A DNA stretch of 64,000 bases from Nocardia cyriacigeorgica GUH-2. Its GTDB lineage: Bacteria; Actinomycetota; Actinomycetes; Mycobacteriales; Mycobacteriaceae. The stretch's first letter is position 1. The number at the start of each line of letters is the position of its first letter. The position numbers and the translations under genes were made by a program. The stretch lies in NCBI RefSeq assembly GCF_000284035.1, contig NC_016887.1, forward strand, positions 1,860,001 through 1,924,000. The letters run 5' to 3'. Positions 57,194 through 64,000 of this stretch are shown one piece after another. The notes under the pieces are model-generated. The model saw only the letters and a program-made list of their open reading frames with translations, was not told where the DNA came from and searched no databases.

Positions 57194-58051
57194 TCAGAAG
57201 CTGTGCTCGGGCCCCGGAAAGGTGCCCTTGCGGACCTCGTCGGCGTAGGCGGCAGCGGCGGCGCGCAGATCGTCGCCGGTGTTGGCGAACCGCTTGACGA
57301 ACTTGGCGGTCTTGCCGCTGGTGTAGCCGGCCATGTCCTGCCAGACCAGCACCTGGGCGTCACAGTCGACACCGGCGCCGATGCCGATGGTGGGGATGGT
57401 GAGCTTGCGGGTGACCTGGCCGGCGAGTTCGGCCGGGACCATCTCCATCACCACCGAGAATGCGCCCGCTTCCTGGACCGCGATGGCGTCGGCGATGAGC
57501 TGCTCGGCGCCGTCGCCGCGGCCCTGCACCCGGAACCCACCGAGGGTGTTGACACTTTGCGGGGTGAAACCGATATGGGCCATCACCGGGATGCCCGCGG
57601 CGGTGATCAACGCGATCTGCTCGGCCACCCGTTCACCGCCCTCCAGTTTCACCGCATGCGCCTGGCCCTCTTTCAGGAACCGGGTCGCGGTGGCCAGCGC
57701 CTGCTGCGGCGAGGACTCGTAGGTGCCGAACGGCAGGTCGGCCACCACCAGCGCGTGCGGCGCACCGCGCACCACACCGCGCACCAGCGGAATGAGCTCG
57801 TCGACGGTGATCGGCACGGTCGTGTCGTAGCCGTAGACCACATTGGCCGCCGAATCGCCGACCAGCAGCACCGGGATGCCGGCTTCCTCGAACAGCCGTG
57901 CCGTGGAGTAGTCGTAGGCGGTGAGCATGGACCAGCGCTCGCCCGTCGCCTTCATCTGCTGCAGATGATGGACGCGGGTCTTGCGCCGGGGCTTGGCCTC
58001 GGCGGCGGCAGCGCCGTAGGCGGGGGTTTCCGAATCGGATACGGACATCAT
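57194..58051 (-). CDS. panB: 3-methyl-2-oxobutanoate hydroxymethyltransferase PanB
   Basis: First committed enzyme of pantothenate synthesis: transfers a hydroxymethyl group from 5,10-methylene-THF to alpha-ketoisovalerate. 285 residues, close to M. tuberculosis PanB (281). Family motifs: [33 protein letters not shown] (metal ligand Asp in VGDS), [18 protein letters not shown] (second ligand), KLEGG, and [11 protein letters not shown] (catalytic Glu region). [19 protein letters not shown] follows. Two adjacent Met codons (58051, 58048) after AAAGGGACG are the possible starts. Confidence 0.96.
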   Translation of the reverse strand: MMSVSDSETPAYGAAAAEAKPRRKTRVHHLQQMKATGERWSMLTAYDYSTARLFEEAGIPVLLVGDSAANVVYGYDTTVPITVDELIPLVRGVVRGAPHALVVADLPFGTYESSPQQALATATRFLKEGQAHAVKLEGGERVAEQIALITAAGIPVMAHIGFTPQSVNTLGGFRVQGRGDGAEQLIADAIAVQEAGAFSVVMEMVPAELAGQVTRKLTIPTIGIGAGVDCDAQVLVWQDMAGYTSGKTAKFVKRFANTGDDLRAAAAAYADEVRKGTFPGPEHSF

Positions 58052-58211
58052 CGTCCCTTTCGTCGTCCTCGAGGCCCGTCGTGCGGGTCCCCGGGTCTGG
58101 GTGACGCCATCCAGTGTGCCACCGGCCGCACTGCCCGCTTAAGGGCGGCGACCAGTGCGGTTGGTCACACCGGCGGATGTGGCGCGCTGCGGCGGTACCA
58201 GCGATCACGGC

Positions 58212-58217
58212 TAGCAT
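58212..58217 (+). promoter_or_regulatory. -10 element for leaderless CaeA-like transcript
   Basis: TAGCAT, 6 nt before GTG 58224; no Shine-Dalgarno sequence. Confidence 0.5.
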
Positions 58218-58223
58218 GGCGCC

Positions 58224-59756
58224 GTGCGGAGTGGGCGTGGTGTGCTGGTGACGGTGCTGGCGGTGACGGCGTTGGCGGCCGGTTGTGCGGAGTCGAAGCA
58301 GGAGCCCGCGGCCGCGGTGCCCCCACCTCCGGACGGTCTCGCCGAGTTCTACACCCAGACCCCGCAGTGGGGTAGCTGCGCCGATTTCACCGGCCCGGAC
58401 GAGTCGCTGCCGCCGGCCACCGAATGCACCCGTATCACCGTCCCGGTCGATTACGCCGACCCCGATGGCGCCACCGCGCAGATCGCGTTGTCGCGGGTCA
58501 AGGCGGAGGGCAAGAACCGCATCGGCTCGCTGCTGCTCAATCCCGGCGGCCCGGGCATGTCGGGGCTGTCCACGGTGACGGTGGGCGGCGGCACTCCGAT
58601 CGCCGAACGGTTCGATCGCGTCGGTTTCGATCCGCGTGGCGTCGGCGCCTCCACCCCGTCGGTGGCCTGCCTGACCCCGCAGGAAGCCGATGCCGAACGC
58701 GCCGAGCCACCGGTGGCCAACACCCCGGAGGGCATTGCCGCCGAGGAGGCCGACAACCGCGAATACGCGCAGGCCTGCGTCGAGCGCACGGGCAAGGAGT
58801 TCCTGGCCCATGTCGGCACCCGCGAGGTGGTGCAGGACATGGACATCATCCGGGCGGTGCTCGGCGATGCGAAGCTCACCTATCTGGGCTACTCCTACGG
58901 CACGCGACTCGGCACGGCGTACGCCGAGAAGTTCCCCGGCAACGTGCGCGCGCTCGTGCTCGACGGCGCCATCGACCCCACCCAGGACCCGGTCGAGGAA
59001 TCGCTGCGCCAGGCCGAGGGCTTCCAGCAGGCCTTCGACGCCTACGCCGCCGACTGCGTCACCCGGCCCGACTGCCCGCTGGGTAACGACGCCTCCACCG
59101 CGGTGAAGCGGTTCCGGGAACTGGTCGATCCGCTCTGGGACAAGCCCGCCGCCACCACCGACGCCCGTGGCCTCAGCTACGGCGACGCGCTGACCGGTGT
59201 GCGGCAGACGCTCTACAGCGAAAGCTTCTGGCGCGTGTTGTCGCTGGGCCTGACCGAATTGAGCCAGGGCCGCGGCGACACGCTGCTGCAATTGGCCGAC
59301 CTGTACAACGGGCGCAACGAGGACGGCACCTATAACAATTTGAACGACGCTTTCAACGCGATTCGCTGTGTCGACGATCCGCGCATCACCGATCCGGCGG
59401 TGGCAGGCAAGCAGGACACCGAGTACCGCAAGGCCGCCCCGTTCATGGACGACGGCCGCGGCACCGGCGCCGCCCCGCTCGAATTGTGCGCGAGCTGGCC
59501 GGTGCCCAACACCAGTCAGCCGCACGAAATTTCGGTCCAGGGCCTGCCGACCACGGTCGTCGTGTCCACCACCGGCGATCCGGCCACCCCGTATCAGGCG
59601 GGCGTCGACCTCGCCGAGCAGCTCGGCGCCGCGTTGATCACCTACGAAGGCGATAGTCATACGGTCGTGCTGAACGAGGGTTCGCCGTGCGTGGACAACG
59701 CGGTCATCGCCTACCTGACCGAGTTGATCGAGCCGCAGCCCGGGCTCAGGTGCTGA
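58224..59756 (+). CDS. CaeA/Hip1-like exported alpha/beta hydrolase (S33 peptidase)
   Basis: A 510-residue exported hydrolase, orthologous by position and motifs to Rv2224c (CaeA/Hip1, a cell-envelope serine hydrolase/protease). Lipobox LAAGCAE after a hydrophobic signal. The oxyanion loop is LLNPGGPGMSG, nucleophile Ser224 in LGYSYGTRLGTAYAEKFPG, acid residue in TTGDPATPYQAG, and base in YEGDSHTVV. Several cysteines (CADF, CTRI, CVTRPDCPL) can form disulphides outside the cell. The GTG at 58224 follows a TAGCAT box by 6 nt. In M. tuberculosis the same gene lies between panB and glnA2, as here. Confidence 0.92.
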   Translation: MRSGRGVLVTVLAVTALAAGCAESKQEPAAAVPPPPDGLAEFYTQTPQWGSCADFTGPDESLPPATECTRITVPVDYADPDGATAQIALSRVKAEGKNRIGSLLLNPGGPGMSGLSTVTVGGGTPIAERFDRVGFDPRGVGASTPSVACLTPQEADAERAEPPVANTPEGIAAEEADNREYAQACVERTGKEFLAHVGTREVVQDMDIIRAVLGDAKLTYLGYSYGTRLGTAYAEKFPGNVRALVLDGAIDPTQDPVEESLRQAEGFQQAFDAYAADCVTRPDCPLGNDASTAVKRFRELVDPLWDKPAATTDARGLSYGDALTGVRQTLYSESFWRVLSLGLTELSQGRGDTLLQLADLYNGRNEDGTYNNLNDAFNAIRCVDDPRITDPAVAGKQDTEYRKAAPFMDDGRGTGAAPLELCASWPVPNTSQPHEISVQGLPTTVVVSTTGDPATPYQAGVDLAEQLGAALITYEGDSHTVVLNEGSPCVDNAVIAYLTELIEPQPGLRC

Positions 59757-59802
59757 CGCGCAGGTGAGCTCACATCGCGGGATACAAACCCCGTGTCGCC
59801 AT

Positions 59803-59818
59803 GTAACACAGATTTAAC
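59803..59818. promoter_or_regulatory. GlnR-like box upstream of glnA2
   Basis: GTAAC-N6-TTAAC, similar to the actinobacterial GlnR pattern gTnAC-N6-GaAAC (the second half matches in 3 of 5). It overlaps the expected -35 of the glnA2 promoter. Confidence 0.35.
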
Positions 59819-59828
59819 GCCGGGTGCC

Positions 59829-59834
59829 TACAGT
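59829..59834 (+). promoter_or_regulatory. -10 element for leaderless glnA2 transcript
   Basis: TACAGT, 7 nt before ATG 59842; no Shine-Dalgarno sequence. Confidence 0.5.
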
Positions 59835-59841
59835 CGCGGAC

Positions 59842-61179
59842 ATGGATCGCCAGAAGGAATTCGTGCTGCGGACGCTCGAAGAGCGGGATATCCGCTTCGT
59901 GCGGCTCTGGTTCACCGACGTCTTGGGCTATCTGAAGTCCGTGGCGATCGCCCCCGCCGAACTCGAAGGCGCCTTCGAGGAAGGCATCGGTTTCGACGGC
60001 TCGGCCATCGAGGGATTCGCCCGGATCTCCGAGGCCGATATGGTCGCCCGGCCCGACCCGTCGACCTTCCAGGTGCTGCCGTGGGCCACCAGCAAGGGTC
60101 ACCAGCATTCCGCGCGCATGTTCTGCGACATCACCATGCCCGACGGCTCGCCGTCATGGGCCGATCCGCGGCACGTGCTGCGCCGTCAGCTGAACAAGGC
60201 CGGTGACGTCGGCTTCAGCTGCTACGTGCACCCGGAGATCGAGTTCTTCCTGCTCAAGAACACCCCCGACGGCTCGGATCCGGTGCCCGCCGACAACGGC
60301 GGGTTCTTCGACCAGGCCGTGCACGATTCCGCCCCCAACTTCCGCCGCCACGCCATCGACGCGCTGGAGTCGATGGGCATCTCGGTGGAGTTCAGCCATC
60401 ACGAGGGCGCGCCCGGTCAGCAGGAGATCGACCTGCGCTACGCCGACGCGCTGTCCATGGCCGACAACGTGATGACCTTCCGCTACCTGATCAAGGAAGT
60501 GGCCATCGACGAGGGCGTGCGCGCCACTTTCATGCCCAAGCCGTTCGCCCAGTACCCGGGTTCGGCCATGCACACCCACATGAGCCTGTTCGAGGGTGAG
60601 GCGAACGCCTTCCACGATCCCGACGATCCGATCAACCTCTCCGCCACCGCGCGGTCGTTCATCGCGGGCATCCTCGAACACGCCCCGGAGATCAGCGCGA
60701 TCTCCAACCAGTGGGTCAACTCCTACAAACGTCTCATCCATGGCGGGGAGGCGCCCACCGCGGCGTCGTGGGGCCGGTCCAACCGGTCGGCGCTGGTCCG
60801 GGTGCCGATGTACACGCCGAACAAGTCCTCCTCACGCCGTGTCGAGATCCGCAGCCCTGATTCGGCCTGCAACCCGTACCTGACCTTCGCGGTGCTGCTG
60901 GCCGCGGGCCTGCGCGGCATCGAGAAGGGCTACACGTTGCCGCCGGAGGCCGAGGACGACGTCTGGTCGCTGACCGCCGCAGAACGCCGCGCGATGGGCT
61001 TCCGGGAGCTGCCCGGCACGCTCGACGAGGCGTTGCAGGCGATGGAGCGCTCGGAACTGGTCGCCGAAACCCTCGGTGAGCACGTGTTCGACTTCTTCCT
61101 GCGCAACAAGCGCCGGGAATGGGCCGACTACCGCAGCCAGGTGACGCCGTTCGAACTCAAGGAGTACCTGGGGCTGTGA
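59842..61179 (+). CDS. glnA2: Glutamine synthetase GlnA2 (type I)
   Basis: A 445-residue GSI, close to M. tuberculosis GlnA2 (446). Beta-grasp N-domain up to about residue 100; catalytic domain after. Metal/glutamate ligands: PEIEFFL, QQEIDLRY, and GSAMHTHMSLF (His-containing). ATP/ammonium sites: NSYKRLIHGGEAP and RSNRSALVRVPMY, and RRVEIRSPD. It lacks the 25-residue insert of the beta subtype. Tyr364 in GYTLPPE occupies the position that is adenylylated in GlnA1-type enzymes (there LYDLPPE). glnE follows directly, as in mycobacteria. The ATG at 59842 is preceded by a TANNNT box rather than a ribosome site. Confidence 0.95.
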   Translation: MDRQKEFVLRTLEERDIRFVRLWFTDVLGYLKSVAIAPAELEGAFEEGIGFDGSAIEGFARISEADMVARPDPSTFQVLPWATSKGHQHSARMFCDITMPDGSPSWADPRHVLRRQLNKAGDVGFSCYVHPEIEFFLLKNTPDGSDPVPADNGGFFDQAVHDSAPNFRRHAIDALESMGISVEFSHHEGAPGQQEIDLRYADALSMADNVMTFRYLIKEVAIDEGVRATFMPKPFAQYPGSAMHTHMSLFEGEANAFHDPDDPINLSATARSFIAGILEHAPEISAISNQWVNSYKRLIHGGEAPTAASWGRSNRSALVRVPMYTPNKSSSRRVEIRSPDSACNPYLTFAVLLAAGLRGIEKGYTLPPEAEDDVWSLTAAERRAMGFRELPGTLDEALQAMERSELVAETLGEHVFDFFLRNKRREWADYRSQVTPFELKEYLGL

Positions 61180-61224
61180 GGGTCGCGGTGCGGTCGCGCC
61201 CACCACGACCTGCGCGCGAGCATG

Positions 61225-61230
61225 TAATTT
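61225..61230 (+). promoter_or_regulatory. -10 element for leaderless glnE transcript
   Basis: TAATTT, 6 nt before ATG 61237; it gives glnE its own promoter downstream of glnA2. Confidence 0.45.
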
Positions 61231-61236
61231 GAAAGC

Positions 61237-64000
61237 ATGGTCCGGCCCCCGACTGCCCGCTCCGCTGTCCCCGGCGTCGGCCGTCTCGGATTGCTCGAAC
61301 CGACGGCCGCCGCCTCCCTGGCCGAACTGGCATGGGACAACATCGATGGCATCCCGCTGCTGTGGGCGCTCTCGCGCGCGCCCGACGCCGATCTGGCGCT
61401 GAACACGATCATCCGATTGCGCGAGGCGCTCGGATACGACTGGGCGGAACTGGATTCGGCGCTGCGCACCGATACCGCCTTGCGCGGCAGGTTGTTCGCG
61501 CTGCTCGGCTCGTCCACCGCGTTCGGCGATCATCTGGTGGCCGATCCGTCGGCGTGGAAGTCGCTGCGCCGCACCGATCTCCCGGACCGCGACGAGCTGG
61601 TCGCGGATCTGCTCGACGCCGTCGACGCCGTACCGGAGACGGGCCCCCATGCCGGGCCGATGCTGTTCCGGGCCGGGCAGTCCGGCCCGGAAGTCGTTGC
61701 GCTGCTGCGCAAACGCTACCGCGATCAGCTGATGCTGCTGGCCGCCCAGGATCTGGCGGCCACCGTCGAGAACGAGCCGGTGCTGCCGTACCAGGTGGTC
61801 GGCCGTCACCTCACCGATCTCGCCGACGCGGCCTTGACCGCGGCGCTGTCGGTCGCCGTCGCCCGGGTATGCCGCGACGAGCCGTGCCCGGTGCGCCTCG
61901 CGGTGATCGCCATGGGCAAATGCGGTGCCCGCGAACTCAACTACGTCTCCGATGTCGACATCGTGTTCGCCGCCGAACCGGCCGACGCCACCGCCGCCCG
62001 GCTGGCCGCGGAGATGATGAGCATCGGCAGCGCCGCCTTCTTCGAAGTCGATGCGGCGCTGCGCCCGGAGGGCAAGGCAGGCGCGCTGGTGCGCACCCTC
62101 GAATCGCATATCGCCTACTACCAGCGCTGGGCCCGCACCTGGGAGTTCCAGGCGCTGCTCAAGGCCCGCCCGATGACCGGCGATCTGACCCTCGGCGAGC
62201 AGTACCGTGACGCGCTTATGCCCATGGTGTGGTCGGCCTCCGAACGTCCCGACTTCGTGCCAGAGGTGCAGGCCATGCGCCGCCGCGTCGAAGACCTGGT
62301 GCCGGCCGATCTGCGCGAGCGCGAACTGAAACTGGGGCACGGCAGTCTGCGTGACGTCGAATTCGCCGTGCAGCTGCTGCAATTGGTGCACGGCCGGGTC
62401 GACGATACCCTGCATGTGCAGGGCACGGTCGAGGCGTTGACGGCCCTGGCGGCCGGCGGCTACGTCGGCCGCGACGATGCCGCCAACCTCACCGCCTCCT
62501 ACGAGTTCCTGCGCCTGCTCGAACACCGCCTGCAATTGCAGCGGCTCAAGCGCACCCACACCCTGCCCGCCGACGACGACGAGGAGGGCATGCGCTGGCT
62601 GGCCAGGGCCGCCCATATGCGTCCCGACGGCCGCCAGGACGCGGTGGGCGTGCTGCGCACCGAGATCCGCCGCAACACCGTCCGGGTGCGGCGCCTGCAC
62701 GCCAAGCTGTTCTACCGGCCGCTGCTGGAATCGGTCGTCCGGCTCGATTCGGACGCGCTGCGGCTGAGCCCGGACGCGGCCGTGCGCCAGCTCGCCGCCC
62801 TCGGTTACGCCGCCCCTGAACACGCGCTCGGCCATCTGCGCGCGCTCACCGGCGGGGTGTCGCGCAAGGGCCGCATCCAGGCGCTGCTGCTGCCGACGCT
62901 GCTGGAATGGCTCGGCGACACGCCGAATCCGGACGCCGGTCTGCTGGCGTATCGGCGGGTCTCGGAGGGGCTGGCCGAGCAGACCTGGTTCCTGCGCGAA
63001 CTGCGCGACGAGGGCGCGGTCGCGCAGCGGTTGATGATCGTGCTCGGCTCCTCCGCCTACCTGCCCGATCTGCTGATCAATGCCCCCGAGACCATCCGCA
63101 TGTACGCCGACGGCCCGAGCGGGCCGCTGCTGCTCGGCCCGCAGCCCGAGGACGTCGCCCGCGGCATCCTCACCGCCGCCGCGCGCTACGACGACCCGAA
63201 CCGCGCGGTCGCCGCGGCGCGCTCGCTGCGCAGGCACGAACTCGCCCGCGTCGCCTCCGCCGATCTGCTCGGCCTGCTCGATGTGCCGCAGGTGTGCCGG
63301 GCGCTGTCATCGGTATGGGTGGCGGTGCTCGAAGCCGCGCTGCGGGCGGTGATCCGGGCCAGCGAGGCCGAACGCGGCGCACCCGCGCCCGCCGACTTCG
63401 CGGTGATCGGCATGGGCAGGCTCGGCGGGATGGAACTGGGCTACGGTTCCGACGCCGATGTGCTGTTCGTCTGCGATCCGCGCCCGGGCGAGGACGAGAC
63501 CAAGGCGGTGCGCTGGGCCACCGGCATCGCCGAGCGGGTGCAGCGGATGCTCGGCGCGCCCAGCACCGACCCACCGCTGCAGGTGGACGCCGCGCTGCGT
63601 CCCGAGGGGCGCCAGGGTGCTCTGGTGCGCACCCTCGCCTCCTACGCCGCCTACTACGAGCAGTGGGTGCAGCCGTGGGAAGTGCAGGCCCTGCTGCGCG
63701 CCCACCAGGTGGCAGGCGATCAGGAGCTCGGCGTGCGGTTCCTGCACCTCATCGACAAGGTGCGGTATCCGGCCGGCGGTGTGTCGGCCGAATCGGTGCG
63801 CGAGATCCGCCGGATCAAGGCCCGCGTCGACTCCGAACGCCTGCCCCGCGGCGCCGACCCCGCCACCCACACCAAACTGGGCCGCGGCGGGCTCGCCGAT
63901 ATCGAATGGACCGTGCAGCTCATGCAGCTGCGCCACGCCCACGAGGTGCCCGAGCTGCACAACACCTCGACGCTGGAGGCACTCGACGTCATCGAGCAGA
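61237..64000 (+). CDS. glnE: Bifunctional glutamine synthetase adenylyltransferase/deadenylase GlnE (3' partial)
   Basis: The frame runs open from ATG 61237 to the window end (921 codons of an expected ~990-1000), so only about 70-80 C-terminal residues are missing. GlnE adenylylates and deadenylylates glutamine synthetase in response to nitrogen state. Two nucleotidyltransferase domains are visible: residues about 220-250 ([23 protein letters not shown]) and about 722-745 ([23 protein letters not shown]), each with the G-SD-D active-site pattern. Helical linkers follow each ([19 protein letters not shown] after the first). The protein starts [20 protein letters not shown]. The glnA2-glnE order and strand match mycobacteria. 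Confidence 0.95.
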   Translation, partial: MVRPPTARSAVPGVGRLGLLEPTAAASLAELAWDNIDGIPLLWALSRAPDADLALNTIIRLREALGYDWAELDSALRTDTALRGRLFALLGSSTAFGDHLVADPSAWKSLRRTDLPDRDELVADLLDAVDAVPETGPHAGPMLFRAGQSGPEVVALLRKRYRDQLMLLAAQDLAATVENEPVLPYQVVGRHLTDLADAALTAALSVAVARVCRDEPCPVRLAVIAMGKCGARELNYVSDVDIVFAAEPADATAARLAAEMMSIGSAAFFEVDAALRPEGKAGALVRTLESHIAYYQRWARTWEFQALLKARPMTGDLTLGEQYRDALMPMVWSASERPDFVPEVQAMRRRVEDLVPADLRERELKLGHGSLRDVEFAVQLLQLVHGRVDDTLHVQGTVEALTALAAGGYVGRDDAANLTASYEFLRLLEHRLQLQRLKRTHTLPADDDEEGMRWLARAAHMRPDGRQDAVGVLRTEIRRNTVRVRRLHAKLFYRPLLESVVRLDSDALRLSPDAAVRQLAALGYAAPEHALGHLRALTGGVSRKGRIQALLLPTLLEWLGDTPNPDAGLLAYRRVSEGLAEQTWFLRELRDEGAVAQRLMIVLGSSAYLPDLLINAPETIRMYADGPSGPLLLGPQPEDVARGILTAAARYDDPNRAVAAARSLRRHELARVASADLLGLLDVPQVCRALSSVWVAVLEAALRAVIRASEAERGAPAPADFAVIGMGRLGGMELGYGSDADVLFVCDPRPGEDETKAVRWATGIAERVQRMLGAPSTDPPLQVDAALRPEGRQGALVRTLASYAAYYEQWVQPWEVQALLRAHQVAGDQELGVRFLHLIDKVRYPAGGVSAESVREIRRIKARVDSERLPRGADPATHTKLGRGGLADIEWTVQLMQLRHAHEVPELHNTSTLEALDVIEQ

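Noticed and set aside
57633..59660. Long antisense frame over the CaeA-like gene and panB
   Set aside because: Conserved motifs for CaeA and PanB are on the real strands; this frame has none.
60832..63237. About 800-codon antisense frame over glnA2 and glnE
   Set aside because: Overlaps two certain genes; composition is Arg/Gln/Gly-rich nonsense.

Overview
The window is high-GC actinobacterial DNA from a mycolic-acid-producing member of the Mycobacteriales, most likely Nocardia or a close relative. The evidence is a mycobacterial-type acpM-kasA-accD6 set at the left edge, a glnA2-glnE pair at the right edge, and between them a set of genes (cobD, SURF1, ptpA, cobC, Nif3-like, zinc-ribbon protein, RNase H/phosphatase, CHAD protein, panB, CaeA-type hydrolase) that recalls the M. 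tuberculosis Rv2221c-Rv2247 neighbourhood. The conserved backbone is broken by two large insertions that hold most of the accessory content. The genus is inferred; no rRNA is present.

Layout. 1-3.1 kb: FAS-II mycolate genes acpM (cut by the window edge), kasA and accD6, with no kasB between them. 3.1-7.0 kb: TetR regulator, 61-aa protein, gamma-carbonic-anhydrase-like protein, alanine dehydrogenase and a SigJ-like ECF sigma factor. 7.5-12.3 kb: cobD, SURF1/ptpA, cobC and the Nif3-like protein. 12.3-26.0 kb (first insertion): alkyltransferase-like protein, DUF5313 protein, RibD-like reductase, methyltransferase, a GT2/GtrA fusion plus ArnT-like glycosyltransferase, a DUF4097 gene behind paired operator-like repeats, a NarL-type two-component system divergent from an HbpS-like heme-binding protein, then a GT4-cytochrome P450 fusion, a GT1 glycosyltransferase and an ABC-2 permease. 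26.1-28.2 kb: zinc-ribbon protein and RNase H/phosphatase (backbone).

28.2-54.5 kb (second insertion): an FAD-monooxygenase/condensation-domain fusion and a 2403-residue NRPS (C-A-T-C-A-T-TE) behind a perfect 21-bp dyad. These are followed by molybdenum genes (moeA; HTH-Mop regulator with modABC), a proline iminopeptidase, GNAT, FabG, a thioredoxin-reductase-like flavoprotein with a methyltransferase, a MerR/imine-reductase-like divergent pair, a SpoU methyltransferase, an alpha/beta hydrolase, RNase P RNA (rnpB), two small exported proteins and an RNB nuclease. 54.7-64.0 kb: CHAD protein, a second iminopeptidase, a lipoprotein, panB, CaeA-like hydrolase, glnA2 and glnE (cut by the right edge).

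The strongest candidate for an undescribed system is the set of multidomain enzymes at 21.3-26.0 and 28.5-38.4 kb: a glycosyltransferase fused to a P450, a flavin monooxygenase fused to a condensation-like domain whose catalytic His is Tyr, a Ser-type NRPS module followed by one of unassigned specificity, a second glycosyltransferase and an orphan ABC permease. Together they could make and export an oxidised, glycosylated dipeptide-type metabolite; that is inference. Many genes here have a TANNNT -10 element 6-8 nt before the start codon and no Shine-Dalgarno sequence, which points to frequent leaderless transcription.
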